Of a stretch of 33,098 nt of DNA, positions 1-11,054 are shown piece by piece. A program made the position numbers and the translations under genes. The notes beneath the pieces are model-generated. The model did no database searches. It was not told the DNA's origin and saw only the letters and a list, made by a program, of their open reading frames with translations. Within the stretch, counting starts at the first letter, position 1. Every line of letters begins with the position of its first letter. Source of the stretch: Schizophyllum amplum (taxonomy: Eukaryota > Basidiomycota > Agaricomycetes > Agaricales > Schizophyllaceae); contig VDMD01000212.1 of NCBI GenBank assembly GCA_007026445.1, forward strand, positions 1-33,098. The letters are read 5' to 3'.

Positions 1-1384
1 TCTTCCGCCCCACTCCACCTTTCTCACGACTAGACGTTCAAAGGACTCCCTCAGAACTGTACGAGAGAGTTCCATTATCACCCGGCGGCGCTCGCAGAAG
101 ACTGCGCAAGCGTCATTCGCCATATTCAACGATGTTCCACTCATTTCTCTGGCCTTAGGCTTGAGGCTTGAACCCGATAGTCGACGTTTGGTCCTGCGAT
201 CCGTGGTTGAGCCAACGCCCCGGTATGCAAAGTTCAGCTCAATTGCCCGCCGGTATTCCGCACTTTCGACGCGCGGATGATCTGCATTCGCTTTCACCCC
301 CGCCTGTACTCTCATCCTTGTCATCTCCACCCGTCCTCGCCTTAGCTCTCGTCCCCCCTTCACCTTAGCTCTCGTGCTCGCATTCACATTCACCATGGCT
401 CTATCTCTTAAAGTTACGCTCACTCATCTGACATCCTCACTTCCTCGAAAATCCCGATGTGCTCTCTTTCTGCCCCGGCCCCACTTTCCAACTCTGGAAG
501 TCCTGCACATCTTGCTCCGGATTATCATGCGTACCTAGTATCCTTCGTCCATGAATGCATTACCTTGCCTCGCAAGGTCTCTCGACAGCCATATTGAAGA
601 CATCTCAATTGTACCAGGAACGTAGCAATCAGTGCAACGCTCTTGTGCAACAGAAGTCAAGCAAGGACCACGAATCCAGACTCGAACAGGACTCGAGTCG
701 CCAACGACTCGCCACCCACTTAGGCTCGGATCAAGCTCGTCCACGCGCGTGCGCAGTGCCGCACACACTTGCCCACCACCTGCCCTTCCCAAGCCCTCCA
801 CCGTCATCTCGCTAGCCACCGTCCCAGGGTCTGCAAGGCAAGGTTGAAGACCGGCGTAGCCGGAGCTTTTTAGTGATTACTCAGTTCACCGATTAATCAG
901 AGGCGAAAGTACGCGCTCGTCTGGCTCGTGTCCTCTATAACCAGTTGCTTCGCTCTACTACCGTATATTCGTTCGCCTCCCGAGTCCCGACGCGCCTCCG
1001 AATGACATCACTCGCGTGTTCAAAACCAAATACGGACAATGCCTTCCTTATCCGGTTGAATGCCAATGATCGATGACGTATTCAAGTACTTTAGTGATCG
1101 CCTGTGATCGCGCGCGCCTCTCGAGGGCCGAGGCCTGTGCCTTCTCGATTTCCATGTCCTCCCCTCTCACATGTCCTCGTACCCAGTTCCTGACCGACAG
1201 GCCAAGCCGCTCTCCTACAGCCCAACAAGCGCCTCCACCGCCGTGACAAGCGCCCGCCTCCTCCCCTCGCCGATCGCGATTCCCATGCTTAACGGTGCCA
1301 TTTATCGCGCCACCGCGACAGCCGGCATAGTTGTTCAGATTTGTCCGTCGTACCTGGGGCCTGACAATCACAAGGCAATCGACG

Positions 1385-1426
1385 GAAATCTGCAGCCGAC
1401 CTGACGCGGACGCCTGAAATCTGCAG
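1385..1426. repeat. short direct repeat, 31-bp period
   Basis: The 11-mer gaaatctgcag occurs at 1385-1395 and again at 1416-1426. Both copies are followed by a pyrimidine-c/t-cga context (gccga and gtcga). It lies just beside the left arm of the inverted repeat and may be part of the same degenerate element. Two copies only. Confidence 0.5.
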
Positions 1427-1443
1427 TCGAACTATCCAGATGG

Positions 1444-1484
1444 TCACGCCCAGTGAGAAGTGCCCTATCCAGAAATATCCCACG
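1444..1484 (+). repeat. left arm of a 41-bp imperfect inverted repeat
   Basis: Read on the reverse strand, this arm matches 2638-2678 at 37 of 41 positions; the core is ttctggatag followed by cacttctcactggg. Weaker similarity continues outward for about 20 bases. The 1.15 kb between the arms holds no transposase-like frame, and I found no target-site duplication, so it could be a non-autonomous element or two dispersed copies of one repeat in opposite orientation. Confidence 0.65.
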
Positions 1485-2637
1485 CTATCTCTTGCTACCC
1501 ACAACTATGCAGAGCTACCACAAAGTACTCAACGTTTCTCGTATGGTTGAAATTCCTTCCTTGCATCCTTGAATGTCGTCAACTGTCAAAGTTTCCATCG
1601 AAAACTTGACATTTTGCTTTCGTCTGTCTTGGTCGGCTGCCTCTTTCGGAGTCTTCGACGACTTCTTTCATTTTCTTCATGACTAGTTTTCTCCCTGGCC
1701 CGTGCGTCATGCGACCACCTGACGGCGACACGATCCAAGACGACGCGTCCCTTTCGCCCCTCGTTCGCCTCTTGTCTTTCCCCACCATGTTCGCAGTCGT
1801 CCTGTCCGCTGCGCCTCCCCGTTCCGTCGGTCCTGCAGCCTACATGAAGGTCGACGAGCAGCCGACTGACGATGCGGTCACCGATGTCCCCCTTGCTGGC
1901 CATACGCGCTGTCATGTGCACGCTGCACCACGTAGGAGGGCCTGGGCTCCGAGACGCGCAAGGCGCGTGTACTCAACTATGCCTCGTTCAAGCATACTGA
2001 ACGATATTCTACAGCCTCTCACGAGCGCAACGAGAGCGCATATATCCAGGTTCTGGGCGGTCTCCCGCATACGGAAGGTACGCGCATAACTCCGAGCGGC
2101 GCCATCCTGAATTGGCAGGCGAACGCACGCTCATGGCGACGCGTTATTCGTGTTCATGCGCATGCTCGTGACAACAAGGTACGTTAGCGAGCTAGGAAGA
2201 CCGTACATGGCTGATGTCTTCTCGCAGCAACGGTCTACATAGAACGGCGCTGCGCTTGCACGCTCGTGCAGGTAGGCATGCCACACGCCGCGGAAAATCT
2301 GCACGGCGCTGCTTTACGGTACGTTGCGCAATGTAGTCTCCCTTGCTCAGCTGACCCTCACGACAGGCTACCTTGTTACATACGCGCCGGGGAGCACAGT
2401 GAGCTCGGAGGGATAGGTGGGAGATCGTGGTTATGGGCACCCAGCGAGCCCGATGACGTCGCGAGGCATTCGGTAGGTGTAGGTAGCATCGGATATGTAG
2501 AAACATACTTGAGGCAATCACAACGTATCCTATGCTATCAACCGTCTGACGCGATAGTTTTCTGCAATGAAAGTCATGGTCTGACACGATCCCTGGCTAC
2601 CTCAGCATATCGTCGATCGCTGGATAGCATCAGGTAT

Positions 2638-2678
2638 CGTGGGATCTTTCTGGATAGGACACTTCTCACTGGGGGTCA
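2638..2678 (-). repeat. right arm of the 41-bp imperfect inverted repeat
   Basis: Partner of the arm at 1444-1484, in opposite orientation, with four mismatches over 41 bases. Just downstream (2745-2790) is a short imperfect tandem motif of the type gcgaccRcgaYgcgcc, seen twice. Confidence 0.65.
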
Positions 2679-3156
2679 CGGTCGAACGATTCAGGTGGTG
2701 ACGGATGAACGTCGAACGGGAGGGTTTGTAGTGCAATAATGAGGCGACCACGATGCGCCGTTGACGCAAGGAAGCGACCGCGACGCGCCCGGACAAGAGG
2801 ACAACCAAGGCGTGTTGTCCGATACTTAGCATCCATTTGGCGTGGACTCCTCAACCTGAGCTCGGTCGCTCCAGGGTTGCTCTCCGGCCTCGACATCAAT
2901 CAGCAGCTAATTAGGATGTAGTAGGCCTCCTCCAGGCCGTCTACACAGAACAAACGACAGCATGCGCACTATGGGTGCGCCGAGATGCTCAAATCCGCTC
3001 GTCCAAACAATGCTGTTTTCATGATGACAGGGCGTGTACTACAATAAATATTGTACAAGAAAGTTCATTTGCATGCAAAGGTCGTGAGAGAAGTCCAGAG
3101 TCAGTCCATCCCCGGGATGTTCAAGAGGTAGTCGATTGATCCATGGGCTGGCGATT

Positions 3157-4761
3157 TTAAAGCGCCAATGCCACCGCAAGAAGGCCCGTCACCAGTACCA
3201 CTCTCCAGGTCACAGAGCGCTTCAGCCCCTCCGCGCCATCGGTCTCCGGGTCCCACGGCAAATTCTGGTACCCATACTCGATGTTCTGCGGCACCGAGCT
3301 ATTCACGCACTCCCCATTCTCGATATCGAGCCCCATCAAGTCCTCGGGCACATCGAAGAAGAAATACGTGCTGTTGTCGAGCCCCTCGAATCCGCTCGTG
3401 TCGTACGGGAAGTGGTCCCCGCTATCCGTCGCCGTCGTGTTCCTCAGCAGGATGCACTGCACATTCCCGTAATCCTTCGCCAGCTGCGGGTAGTCGCGCA
3501 TGATGTCCGCGTTACTCGTGTCGCCAATCAGCACGAACCGGCGCTGCGGGAACGTCTCCAGCGCGCGCCGCAGCGCGACCGAGCGCACGCGGAACGTCTG
3601 GTCGAGGGTGGTGAAGTTGTAGGGCCGCGTGTCGAAGGAGCCGAGTGGGTAGTTGCCGAAAATGAAGGACTCGTACATGCGCGTGGCGGGCTCCGGCGTA
3701 GTGGTGAGGTAGTGGAAGTGCGCGCTGGGGATTGACTCGAGCCAGTGCGTGTAGACGGCGGGCATGGTAGACCAGGGGGTGAAGGGGTTGGCGAAGGAGT
3801 TGTTGAGGCCGGAGGTGGGCGCGTAGATGCGTGTCACGCGGAGGACATCGTCGATGTCGGCGAGGAAGGTAATGCCCTGGGAAGGAACGAGGAAGGCGGA
3901 GCTGTTGCCGACTGCATGGGCGAGGATTAGCGGGGTCCAACTCGGAGAAAAATGGTGGAAAAACGTACGGTCGCCAGCGTTTGTGCGGACTTCGACGCGG
4001 TGCACGCGCTCGCCCAAATCGGTTGGAATGCTGTCGTTCATGTGCACGAACTGGTTAAACTCGCCGCGCGAATCCGTAGGCAACGGGAACGTCAAGTTGA
4101 GTATCGGGCTATCTTGCGCGTCCTTCGTCGCGTTATAGAGCGTGAACGTCAGGGAAAGGTCGGACACGGGGAGGGAGTAGATGGCTGAGGTGAGGTTGCG
4201 CGCCTGGTCTTGCTGCGTCTCGTTGAGCTGGTCCACATCCTTCTCTGGCAGGAACACGTTCGTCAGAGTATCGAGCTTGGAGCTGTTCTCTAATGGTTCG
4301 CGGTACGCCTGGCCGTGAAACAGCACGCTCCAGCCGTTGTCCGTGAGGTTCGCAAACCCTCTGCATCGCTGTTAGCATATAGTCTGTAGAGCTCTTGACA
4401 CCACGCACGGAATGTTCAAGATGCGCACAGGAAGCTGCTCGATTTCGTCATCGCTCAGGCCCGCTTCGTTCTTGACATCGTCCACCGACGGCACGTCGAA
4501 GCCAGGGATGATACCCCCGGCAGCCTCCGTCGGAATAGAGGAGGCGAGCGATGAGTACACGCTCGCCACCGCAGACGGAAACGCTGAGGTGAGCGCGCCT
4601 CCAGCTTCCGAGGTCAGGCTACCTGCTGCCGAGGTCGCGCTCGAGATGATGTCGCGCCGATCACGGGGAGGCGCTGGGACAGTCGCAGTTGGAGGCGGCG
4701 CGCCCGCGGCGAGCTCAAGCGCGAGGAAGAGAGCAAGTACCCTTGAGCTGATCGAGGGCAT
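3157..4761 (-). CDS. secreted APP1/DUF2183-type phosphatidate phosphatase
   Basis: Probable exons are 4761-4409, 4360-3969 and 3911-3157, giving 499 aa. The first intron (48 nt) joins two frames into a continuous NLTDNGW...LFHGQAYRE segment. The second (57 nt, GTACGT...CTAAT...CAG) keeps the frame open whether or not it is removed. The start at 4761 gives a signal peptide (MPSISSRVLALFLALELAAGA); an upstream in-frame codon is less suitable. After a Ser/Ala/Pro linker comes the App1 catalytic domain, with the haloacid-dehalogenase-like motif ADIDDVLRVT near residue 267 and a conserved RRFVLIGDTSNAD block. This family dephosphorylates phosphatidic acid to diacylglycerol (known from yeast App1). 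Several N-x-S/T sequons and a hydrophobic C-terminus (VVLVTGLLAVALAL) suggest secretory entry and a GPI or membrane anchor. The motif has Val where many members have Thr after DIDD. Family call is firm; location is inferred. Confidence 0.9.
3912..3968 (-). other. 57-nt frame-neutral intron in the APP1-type gene
   Basis: On the minus strand this stretch starts GTACGT, has GCTAAT near the 3' end and finishes CATGCAG. It contains no in-frame stop and is a multiple of three. Removing it brings the segment after NAGD next to GNSSAFLVPSQG, immediately before the DIDD motif, which suits the family better than the retained form. Both products would be full length. Confidence 0.7.
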
Positions 4762-5400
4762 GGCTAGAGGGAAAGGCGAGGGACGGCAGCAGAGCAAGGC
4801 ACCTTATTCTGGCGCGGTATATGAAGTGCGTGCGGTGCGTATGTATGATGACGCAGACGGTTGCATGACGACTGGCGGCCTACAGGCTACAGAGCAGCCG
4901 TCGTTGGAGCAAAGGCCGCCATGTTGGCTTGGCAACATCGGAAAAGTCACGCCGGATCCTGGACATGGTGCGCTGTATGCCCTTGAGGCTCGGATCACTC
5001 TACCGCGCTGTAGCTCGAAGTATGAGGGCTAGCTATCCAACTTCAGAAACGTAAGGCCATAGCAGGAATGTTGAGATCAACAGTTCGTACATCCTGCATC
5101 ATGAGCTGAGCATGGGTGGCATTTGAGCGAAAGCGGCCTCTGAGATCGCATGCATTCAGTCCAAGTCAGGTCGAACAACGAAGTCCAACCCAAATCAGGC
5201 AAGCCTTGTTCTTCTCCGGACACCGGGACGGACATCCGCACGTCAATATGCGCAAATACGCTCGCGCCACACACAAGCCATGCTCGACTTGCGTATATTC
5301 TCCGACCGCATGAGTAGTGCAGACGGCAATTTGGCCGTCTTAGCACACGTAAGAATATCAACTGTCGTCTAGGTACTACTTACTACCATCTCCTCCTGCC
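4762..5400. other. intergenic; promoter side of the APP1-type gene
   Basis: No coding sequence is supported. The first part should hold the minus-strand promoter of the phosphatase gene. A weak TATA-like tatat lies at 4817-4821, about 56 bases upstream of its start codon. The part near 5400 is the 3' flank of the next minus-strand gene. Confidence 0.5.
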
Positions 5401-7292
5401 TCACCGCCCCGCCACACTGGCTCTGCGGTCAACCACTCGAGCCTGGTCAACCACCCGGCTCAAGGCCGGCGTACGTCGTGACGCCGGATATACCACCATC
5501 TCGTCTAGCGGCATGGGTAGCGGATCCGGCTCGAATGGCACAGAGGAGCCGTAGTATATTGGCTCCTCGGAGGCGCCCGGGCCCGCCTCTGGCGCCTTGC
5601 GCGCCGCTCGGCTGGCCGTACGCGCCGCCTGGGCTTCTGACCGTGCTGTCTGCGCTTCGGAACGCGCCGTCTGAGTTTCCGGCCGCGCCGTCTGAGCTTC
5701 CAACCGCGCCGCGTGCGCCTCCGCCGAGTCGCGCCACTCCCGCCATGACTGCCACTCCGGGCGGATGGGCCAAATGCGTTCAGAGGCGCCAGCGCGAGTG
5801 GCGGGCGCCTGCTCATCGTCGTCGACGTAGAGCCATGTGTCCAGGGACTCGCGCTCGGGCGCCCGTCCGCCGAGGCGCACCCGCGGGTCACCATGCGCGG
5901 AGTCGGGCGTGATGGGCGCGCGCGTCACTGGCGGCTCGCGAGCGGGCTCACGCAGCTCGTTTCCGTCGGCGTCGTAGCGCACTGTGGGTGTGGTCAGAAA
6001 TGTTGCGCAAGTAGGAGCTCCACAACCAACGTACCGGTCCGCGCGACCTGTCGCGGCGGGCGGGCTTGCGGCGTCGCAAGATCCCAGAGATACGACGCGC
6101 GCACATCTGCCGCGCGTCTTTCGGGCGTGCTCACGCTCTCACCCTCCGTCATAGCCTCGGGCTCGGTAAAGAGCACCGGGCGTGGCGGCAGTGTTGGCGT
6201 GGCGGGAGACGCCATGTTCTGCGTGCTGCCAAGCGCGGAGAGCGTCGATAGGCGGGACTGAGGAGCTGATTGTCGCCCAGTGGAAGCTGATGACGGATAC
6301 TCTGCTTCGTTCGCCTGTGTGGCGCGCGAGCGCATATAGAGCTCGTTGAAGGTGGGTAAGGGCGGCGCACGGCGGCGTCCCTCGGCAGAGGCAGCAGCGT
6401 CTGTCTCGAGGCGAGCGAGCCGAGTATCAGGCGTGCGAGACAGCGTGCGAAGCACGCGCAGTGCCGGCAAATGGCTCCGGTCATCGGGCGAGGGATCGCT
6501 CTCCCGCGCGGTGACGCGGCGCCCGAGCGTTGTCTGCGCGTCCTCCTCCCCGCGGCGGAGCACGAAGGCGTTTTCAGAGCGCCGCTCTGCGAGCGAGGGC
6601 CGCCGAGGGCTGAGGGGCGAGCGCAGGCCCGTCGCGGGAGAGGGTATGGGGAGCGGGCCCGCACGCAGCGTCGGCGTGCCTGGCGCAGGGGGCGTGTGCG
6701 CGTCGTAGCGCATCGCGGACTGGCGGAGACGGTTGTACGTCTCGGGCGGGAGGGTGGGGCGGAGGCGCTCCAGTTCGATCAGGGTGGCCGTAGACGGGTG
6801 GTGGGGATTGGAGTGGGCGGCGGCGAATGCGAGGGCGTGGGATGTGGCGGCCGCCCTGCTCGACCGATGCTCACTGGACGGCCGATGCTCTTCGTCGTCG
6901 TCATGATCGTAATCCACAAGCGAGATAGCTTCATGCCCGGGATCCATAAGGGCCAGCGTATCGTCGAGATTGCGCGAGTGTGATGGGAGGGAGGCGGTGA
7001 GCTCCATGAGGCTCTGGCGCACCTGGCGTAGACGGCGGTATGTCGCCTGCAGCGTCTCCGACGTCTGGCGGAGGCTGTTCTGTGCGCTCAGGTTGCGCGC
7101 GACGTCCGAGGTGAACGAGGGCGGCGAGGATATGCCTGTCGGGGAGGAGATCCCTGTCGTCGACGATATCCCTGTCGGTGAGGATATTCTTGCTGGAGAG
7201 GATACGCCAGCTGACATGTCCCGAGAGGACTCTCGGGAGTCCCGTGAGTCGTCAGAAGGGGAAGGCGAGGGGTATGCGAAGTTCTCTGCCAT
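5401..7292 (-). CDS. hypothetical disordered protein with two tandem-repeat tracts
   Basis: Two exons, 7292-6035 and 5981-5401, joined over a 53-nt GTACGT...CACAG intron; the junction restores one frame (RQVART joined to VRYDADG). About 612 aa. The start codon at 7292 begins MAENFAYPSPSPSDD. Residues about 25-55 hold five 6-residue repeats of the type SPTGIS. A predicted helical segment follows (NLSAQNSLRQTSETLQATYR onward, then LRQVRQSLMEL), then long Ser/Pro/Arg-rich disorder. The C-terminal part has a heptad-like ARxEAQT repeat within an Ala/Glu/Arg-rich helix, just after a Trp-rich stretch (IWPIRPEWQSWREWRD). No catalytic domain is recognised and there is no signal peptide or membrane segment. 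It is probably an intracellular, partly coiled-coil scaffold, but the function is unknown. Confidence 0.8.
5622..5705 (-). repeat. 21-bp minisatellite coding for ARxEAQT heptads
   Basis: At least four 21-nt units lie head to tail (5622, 5643, 5664, 5685), with degenerate units on both sides. On the plus strand the unit resembles gcgccgtctgagcttccaac. Each unit encodes one heptad of the protein, so copy-number change would keep the frame. Confidence 0.85.
7126..7215 (-). repeat. 18-bp tandem repeat coding for SPTGIS-type hexads
   Basis: Five 18-nt units, starting at 7126, follow the pattern gaggatatccctgtcggt on the plus strand with 3-6 differences each. They encode the N-terminal repeats (SSPARI, SSPTGI, SSTTGI, SSPTGI and one more) of the hypothetical protein. 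Confidence 0.85.
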
Positions 7293-7842
7293 CGGGTGGA
7301 CCTGGTATGTGTTCGCGTCGAACTGGATTCAGACCTTGGGGCCCTGTGATGACCTTGAGTTGATCTTTGCCCGAGATTAGCGGAAACAGAATAAGCAGGG
7401 AATGACAAGGATATATGGAATATGAAGAAAATGAAGGAGAACGCCTGATATGTTTGCGACTATGGTGGGCTCCGGAAACAAGCTGATGAGCCGCGGGCGA
7501 CCATCATTGTCGGCGGCGTGACTAAGCGCCCGATATGGAAGGCTTTGTTTTGAAGAACAATGCGCGGAGCATGACGCACTCACCGTTCAAGTGAAGTTCA
7601 AGCGAACTTCAGGAAACTGCGCTCCTTAACCATGTCTAGCTTCTTCGCAATGGCACAGGGTCAAGACACAGATAAAGGGTTAAATGAAACAGTCAGAGGG
7701 GGATGGTGAATTCCAGTCTATGTCTAGGTCTAAAGTGTCGTTACGATCCCATTATGCTACAGCGTGCCTAAGATTCGTGAGTGCTTCGTATGTAGGGCCC
7801 TTGGATAACATAAATAAACCTTCCACAAGTCGTCCGCTGGTA
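7293..7842. other. intergenic between two minus-strand genes
   Basis: Holds the promoter side of the gene starting at 7292 and the 3' flank of the arrestin gene ending at 7843. No frame in it has coding character, and I recognise no repeat or RNA. Confidence 0.55.
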
Positions 7843-9981
7843 TCATGAGCTGACCGCCGTCGCCAAAGGCTGCCCCTCGAGTCGGTTATACGCAGGCGGC
7901 GCCTCCCCCGACTCGCTCTCCTGCCCCGCAATCAATCGCTCGAAATGCGCATTCCTCCCAAACAAATGCGCCAGCGCGCCCCCCGCCAACGACGGCACCC
8001 GCCGCGGGTCCGCCGACACCTCGTCGATCGCCGCAATGCTCACGTCGCTCGAGTCCGCGCCCCCGCGCTCGCCCCCCGCACCCGGCGAGTACTCGGGCAG
8101 GCACACCGCGTCCGGCTCGCAGCGCGACGAGAACACCTGCACGGGCGTCTGCACCGTGACGTCGTACAGCTTCCGGCGGCCCGTCTTCGGGTCCACCTCG
8201 CAGTCGCTCTCGACGCGGATGAGGAACTTTGCGGCGTGCGTGACGAGGACGCCCGCGCGGCGGTTGCGGTTCGAGGGGCGGAGGAGGTTGGGCACGCGTG
8301 CGGCGCCGCTGACGCGCCAGGGGCCGGGACCGGTCCAGGCGCCGGCGAGCGCGTCGAACTCCTCGTGCTGGGCGTCTGCGCTGGGCTGCGCGAGGCTGAG
8401 GAGAGGGGACTTGCGCACGTCGCCGTCGAGGGGGAGGATCGGGCCGCCGTGCTCGTGCTTGATCATGATGAGCGGTACGCGCAGGACGGGGTCAGTCCGT
8501 GCCGCTTCGCTCTGGTGCGCGAGGTAGACGGTGTGCTCTGAGAAATCATTAGTAATGAGAGGAAGAAGACGCGGTGGACTCACCCTCCACGAACAGCGCA
8601 ATGCGGTGTATGCGAATTTTTGTGATTGGCAAGAGCGTCAGAGCGAAGGGCACGGTGCTGCCGTTGTAGAAGCTGCGTGCGGATATGGTGAGCGAGTACT
8701 GAAGCTGCTCATGCCACGAGCGCTCGACGATGATGTTCGCCGTATCCTCCGTATCGTCCTCTGTCGGACAAGTGATGACAGTGACGGTATGCGACTCGTG
8801 CAGGCGCGTCGTGAAAGCGCCCTGGCGTTCAACGGTCGCGTTCAACTTCCACACGACCGACCCAAACTCTGTCTCCAGCGAGGGCGGCGCATTGCCGGGC
8901 ACAGTGAATGATATTGGGTACGTGTACGTGCCCGCAGGGAACTCCTTCCAGCCCGCAGCTGGCTGCGGTGCTTCGTCTTCCTCGTCGTCCTCATCAAACA
9001 CGGTGGTCGGCGGCGGCTTTGACTTGGAGCGGACTGCGCGGGAACGGGAGCGCCTGGTATCGGTGTCTTCGTGCTCGTGCGGATGGGCGTGCTCCACCTT
9101 TGGCGACTTTTGTCTCCACGAGGAGAAGATGTGGGGCACGGGGAGATGGGGTATGTGAAAGGAACGCGAGTGGGAATGGGAGTGAAACGCGTGGTGAATC
9201 TGCTTGCCGTGGCCACTGTCCTTTGAGCCGGAGGGGGAGATGGCCGGGGAGATGGCGGGCGATGCCTGCTGTGGCGGAGAAGGGGAAGGACGGCGATCGG
9301 AAGCTGATGGGCTGAGGCGAATGTGGCCGAGGGACAATGTCGGGGGAACGGGAAGGGACATCGGATTGGGGCTGCTGGATAATATAGATTCGGTGGGAAA
9401 GTGTTGTGGTGGGTGGTGGCGGAAGTAGTCGTCGGCCTCCTCCCTCGTCGGCGTGTACGGGGGACTGGGGACGACGTCCGCCCAGGGCATGCGCGGAGGG
9501 GGCGTAAGGAGCATGGGCTGCGAGATGATGGATTCGCAAGTGCCGCTCTCGCCACTGACGCTGGGCTGGCTGCTGTCATCCTGCTCGAGAAAAATTCCGG
9601 GACCAACCGAGGACGCGCGCCGGGGCTTTGGCTGAGACTTGAAGAGCGTCTGCGACTGGTGGTAGACGCGCGCGGCGTCGGTGTACTCTGTGTGGTGAGT
9701 GCCAAAGCCTGGGAGGGGGGGTGTCAGTGCTCGGGAAGGGGGCGCTCGCGCCGGCACGCACCGTCCGGCCATTGAACTTGGGAAGTGCATACGAGCTCGA
9801 CATCTATCGAGCTTATGCGTGCGGGTTTCGTGAGATGGACGATGAGAAGGCCGCGGAGGGACGCGGCGGGGGTGGGAGCCTCGTCGACGGTCTCTGGGTC
9901 GGAGGGGACGCGGAGGAAGAGGGCGGACTCGTTGAGCCGGACGTGGACATGGCTCTTGCGGTTCGAGTGGGGGTTTGGCAT
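7843..9981 (-). CDS. alpha-arrestin (ART family) with PY motifs
   Basis: Exons 9981-9762, 9708-8584 and 8537-7843 give 679 aa; both introns (53 and 46 nt) have canonical ends and restore frame (WPDG joined to FGTHHTEY; LFVE joined to EHTVYLAH). The first arrestin strand block spans about residues 1-110. It is interrupted by roughly 200 residues of Ser/Pro/His-rich disorder and an acidic run (DEDDEEDE). The arrestin fold then resumes (AGWKEFPAGTYTYPISF, then VPGNAPPSLE) and continues into the C-terminal sheet (RSFYNGSTVPFALTLLPI). PPY sits in the insertion (SPPYTPT) and PPAY close to the C-terminus. In yeast such motifs bind the WW domains of the ubiquitin ligase Rsp5, and the protein adapts plasma-membrane transporters for endocytosis. 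The cargo cannot be told from sequence. Confidence 0.88.
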
Positions 9982-11054
9982 GGAGGGTGAGGGGGAGAGA
10001 CAAGTGAGGAGAGTGTTCGGAGGTTATTGGAGCTGCATCTCGAACTGTGACGGTGATAGCAGAGAAATCCCAGATCAGCCTGGGCCGAGCCGCCGCCGGC
10101 ACGATCCTCTGCCAGGGCGCTGCGCACTCTGATGGCCCCTAATCTTAGCGCTCAAATTCAACTTTCACGTGTCTCGGACCAACAAATAGACGTAAAGAAA
10201 CAGCGTTTGTTGTCGCTCTGTTCCTTCTTCCATTTGCTAGCTGTTTTATCCATAGCGGCTCTGAATGCACGCCGTGCACTCTTGAGCATGTTTAGCCGCT
10301 GGGGGCCTAGAGCTTGGATCGCTCCCCACGGGCGTCCCGCACGCGGGATCCCCATGGTGTATGATGTGTATCGACAGTATCGTCCTGCTCCCCCGTATCC
10401 GATGCCGCCAGAAAATCTTGGCCAGTTCTCGCTCGCCGTTCACGCCATTGTGCCTGTGAAAACTGGCATGACGCATACTGACAGGCACCTCAGACCCTCA
10501 CCTCATCCCGCCACCCTCGGCGAGGTTCTCAACATCGCCGGGGCCCGGCTCATCTTCAGTGGTGACTCGAGCTATCGACATCCATCCATCCATCCTCGCA
10601 TAAGGTCCTAAGTAAGTACATGATCACGCTTGTCGTATGGTACATGGCATGGTTGCATGATTGTCGTACATACTCATAAGTTGAGATCGATCCGTAGTCC
10701 ATGGTATCGAGACGAGACGTCCGAACGTCAATCGTCAGTCCTGTAGCTGCGTCTAGCGTCCCGTAGGCATAGATCTACCATCGTCGTTGTAGCACTGCAT
10801 GATCTTCTAGAAGACGACCGTCCAGAGGCGCCGAGCGAACTGTCCAGCAATGCGCGCCTCAAGGGGCGAGCCAAACGTCATGCGACCAAGTGCGACCAAG
10901 AAGGGTCCATCCCGGGCATTGGAGCGCCAGTCAATGAGACAAGCCGAGGCAGCCAGGCCCGTCGAGGCCATTTCTAGCGCCTGGCACGTGGGCAGAGCAG
11001 CCGGCGAGAGCAGCAGAGGGGTATCACAGACCGCCAAAGGGCACCCCAGACCGG
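9982..11054. other. intergenic; no supported gene
   Basis: The arrestin promoter should lie just above 9982 and the 3' flank of the next minus-strand gene below 11055. A 159-codon plus-strand frame (10132-10611) begins with ATG, but its product has no domain, no intron structure and low-quality composition, so I do not call it. Nothing else is evident. Confidence 0.5.

Larger units (their letters stand above)
1..3156. other. gene-poor region with no supported gene
   Basis: No open frame here shows a recognisable domain, a convincing start or a chain of exons. The longest frames (about 110-157 codons, near 1679-2089 and 2266-2739) have low-complexity or Arg/Ser-rich translations like random GC-rich DNA. 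The region does contain an inverted repeat (1444-1484 and 2638-2678) and a short direct repeat (1385-1395 and 1416-1426), so degenerate repeat DNA is possible. The last few hundred bases are probably the 3' flank of the minus-strand gene that ends at 3157. Confidence 0.6.

Noticed and set aside
660..705. tRNA-like T-arm on the minus strand (gttcgagtc with a partly paired stem)
   Set aside because: Only four of five stem pairs form, and no matching acceptor or anticodon arm lies 70-90 bases upstream.
3136..3735. 199-codon plus-strand frame overlapping the APP1-type gene
   Set aside because: It is the antisense shadow of a GC-rich coding exon; its Arg/Val/His-rich translation has no domain and its exon structure is absent.
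10132..10611. 159-codon plus-strand ATG frame
   Set aside because: No recognisable domain, and the translation looks like random GC-rich sequence. I do not support it as a gene without transcript evidence.
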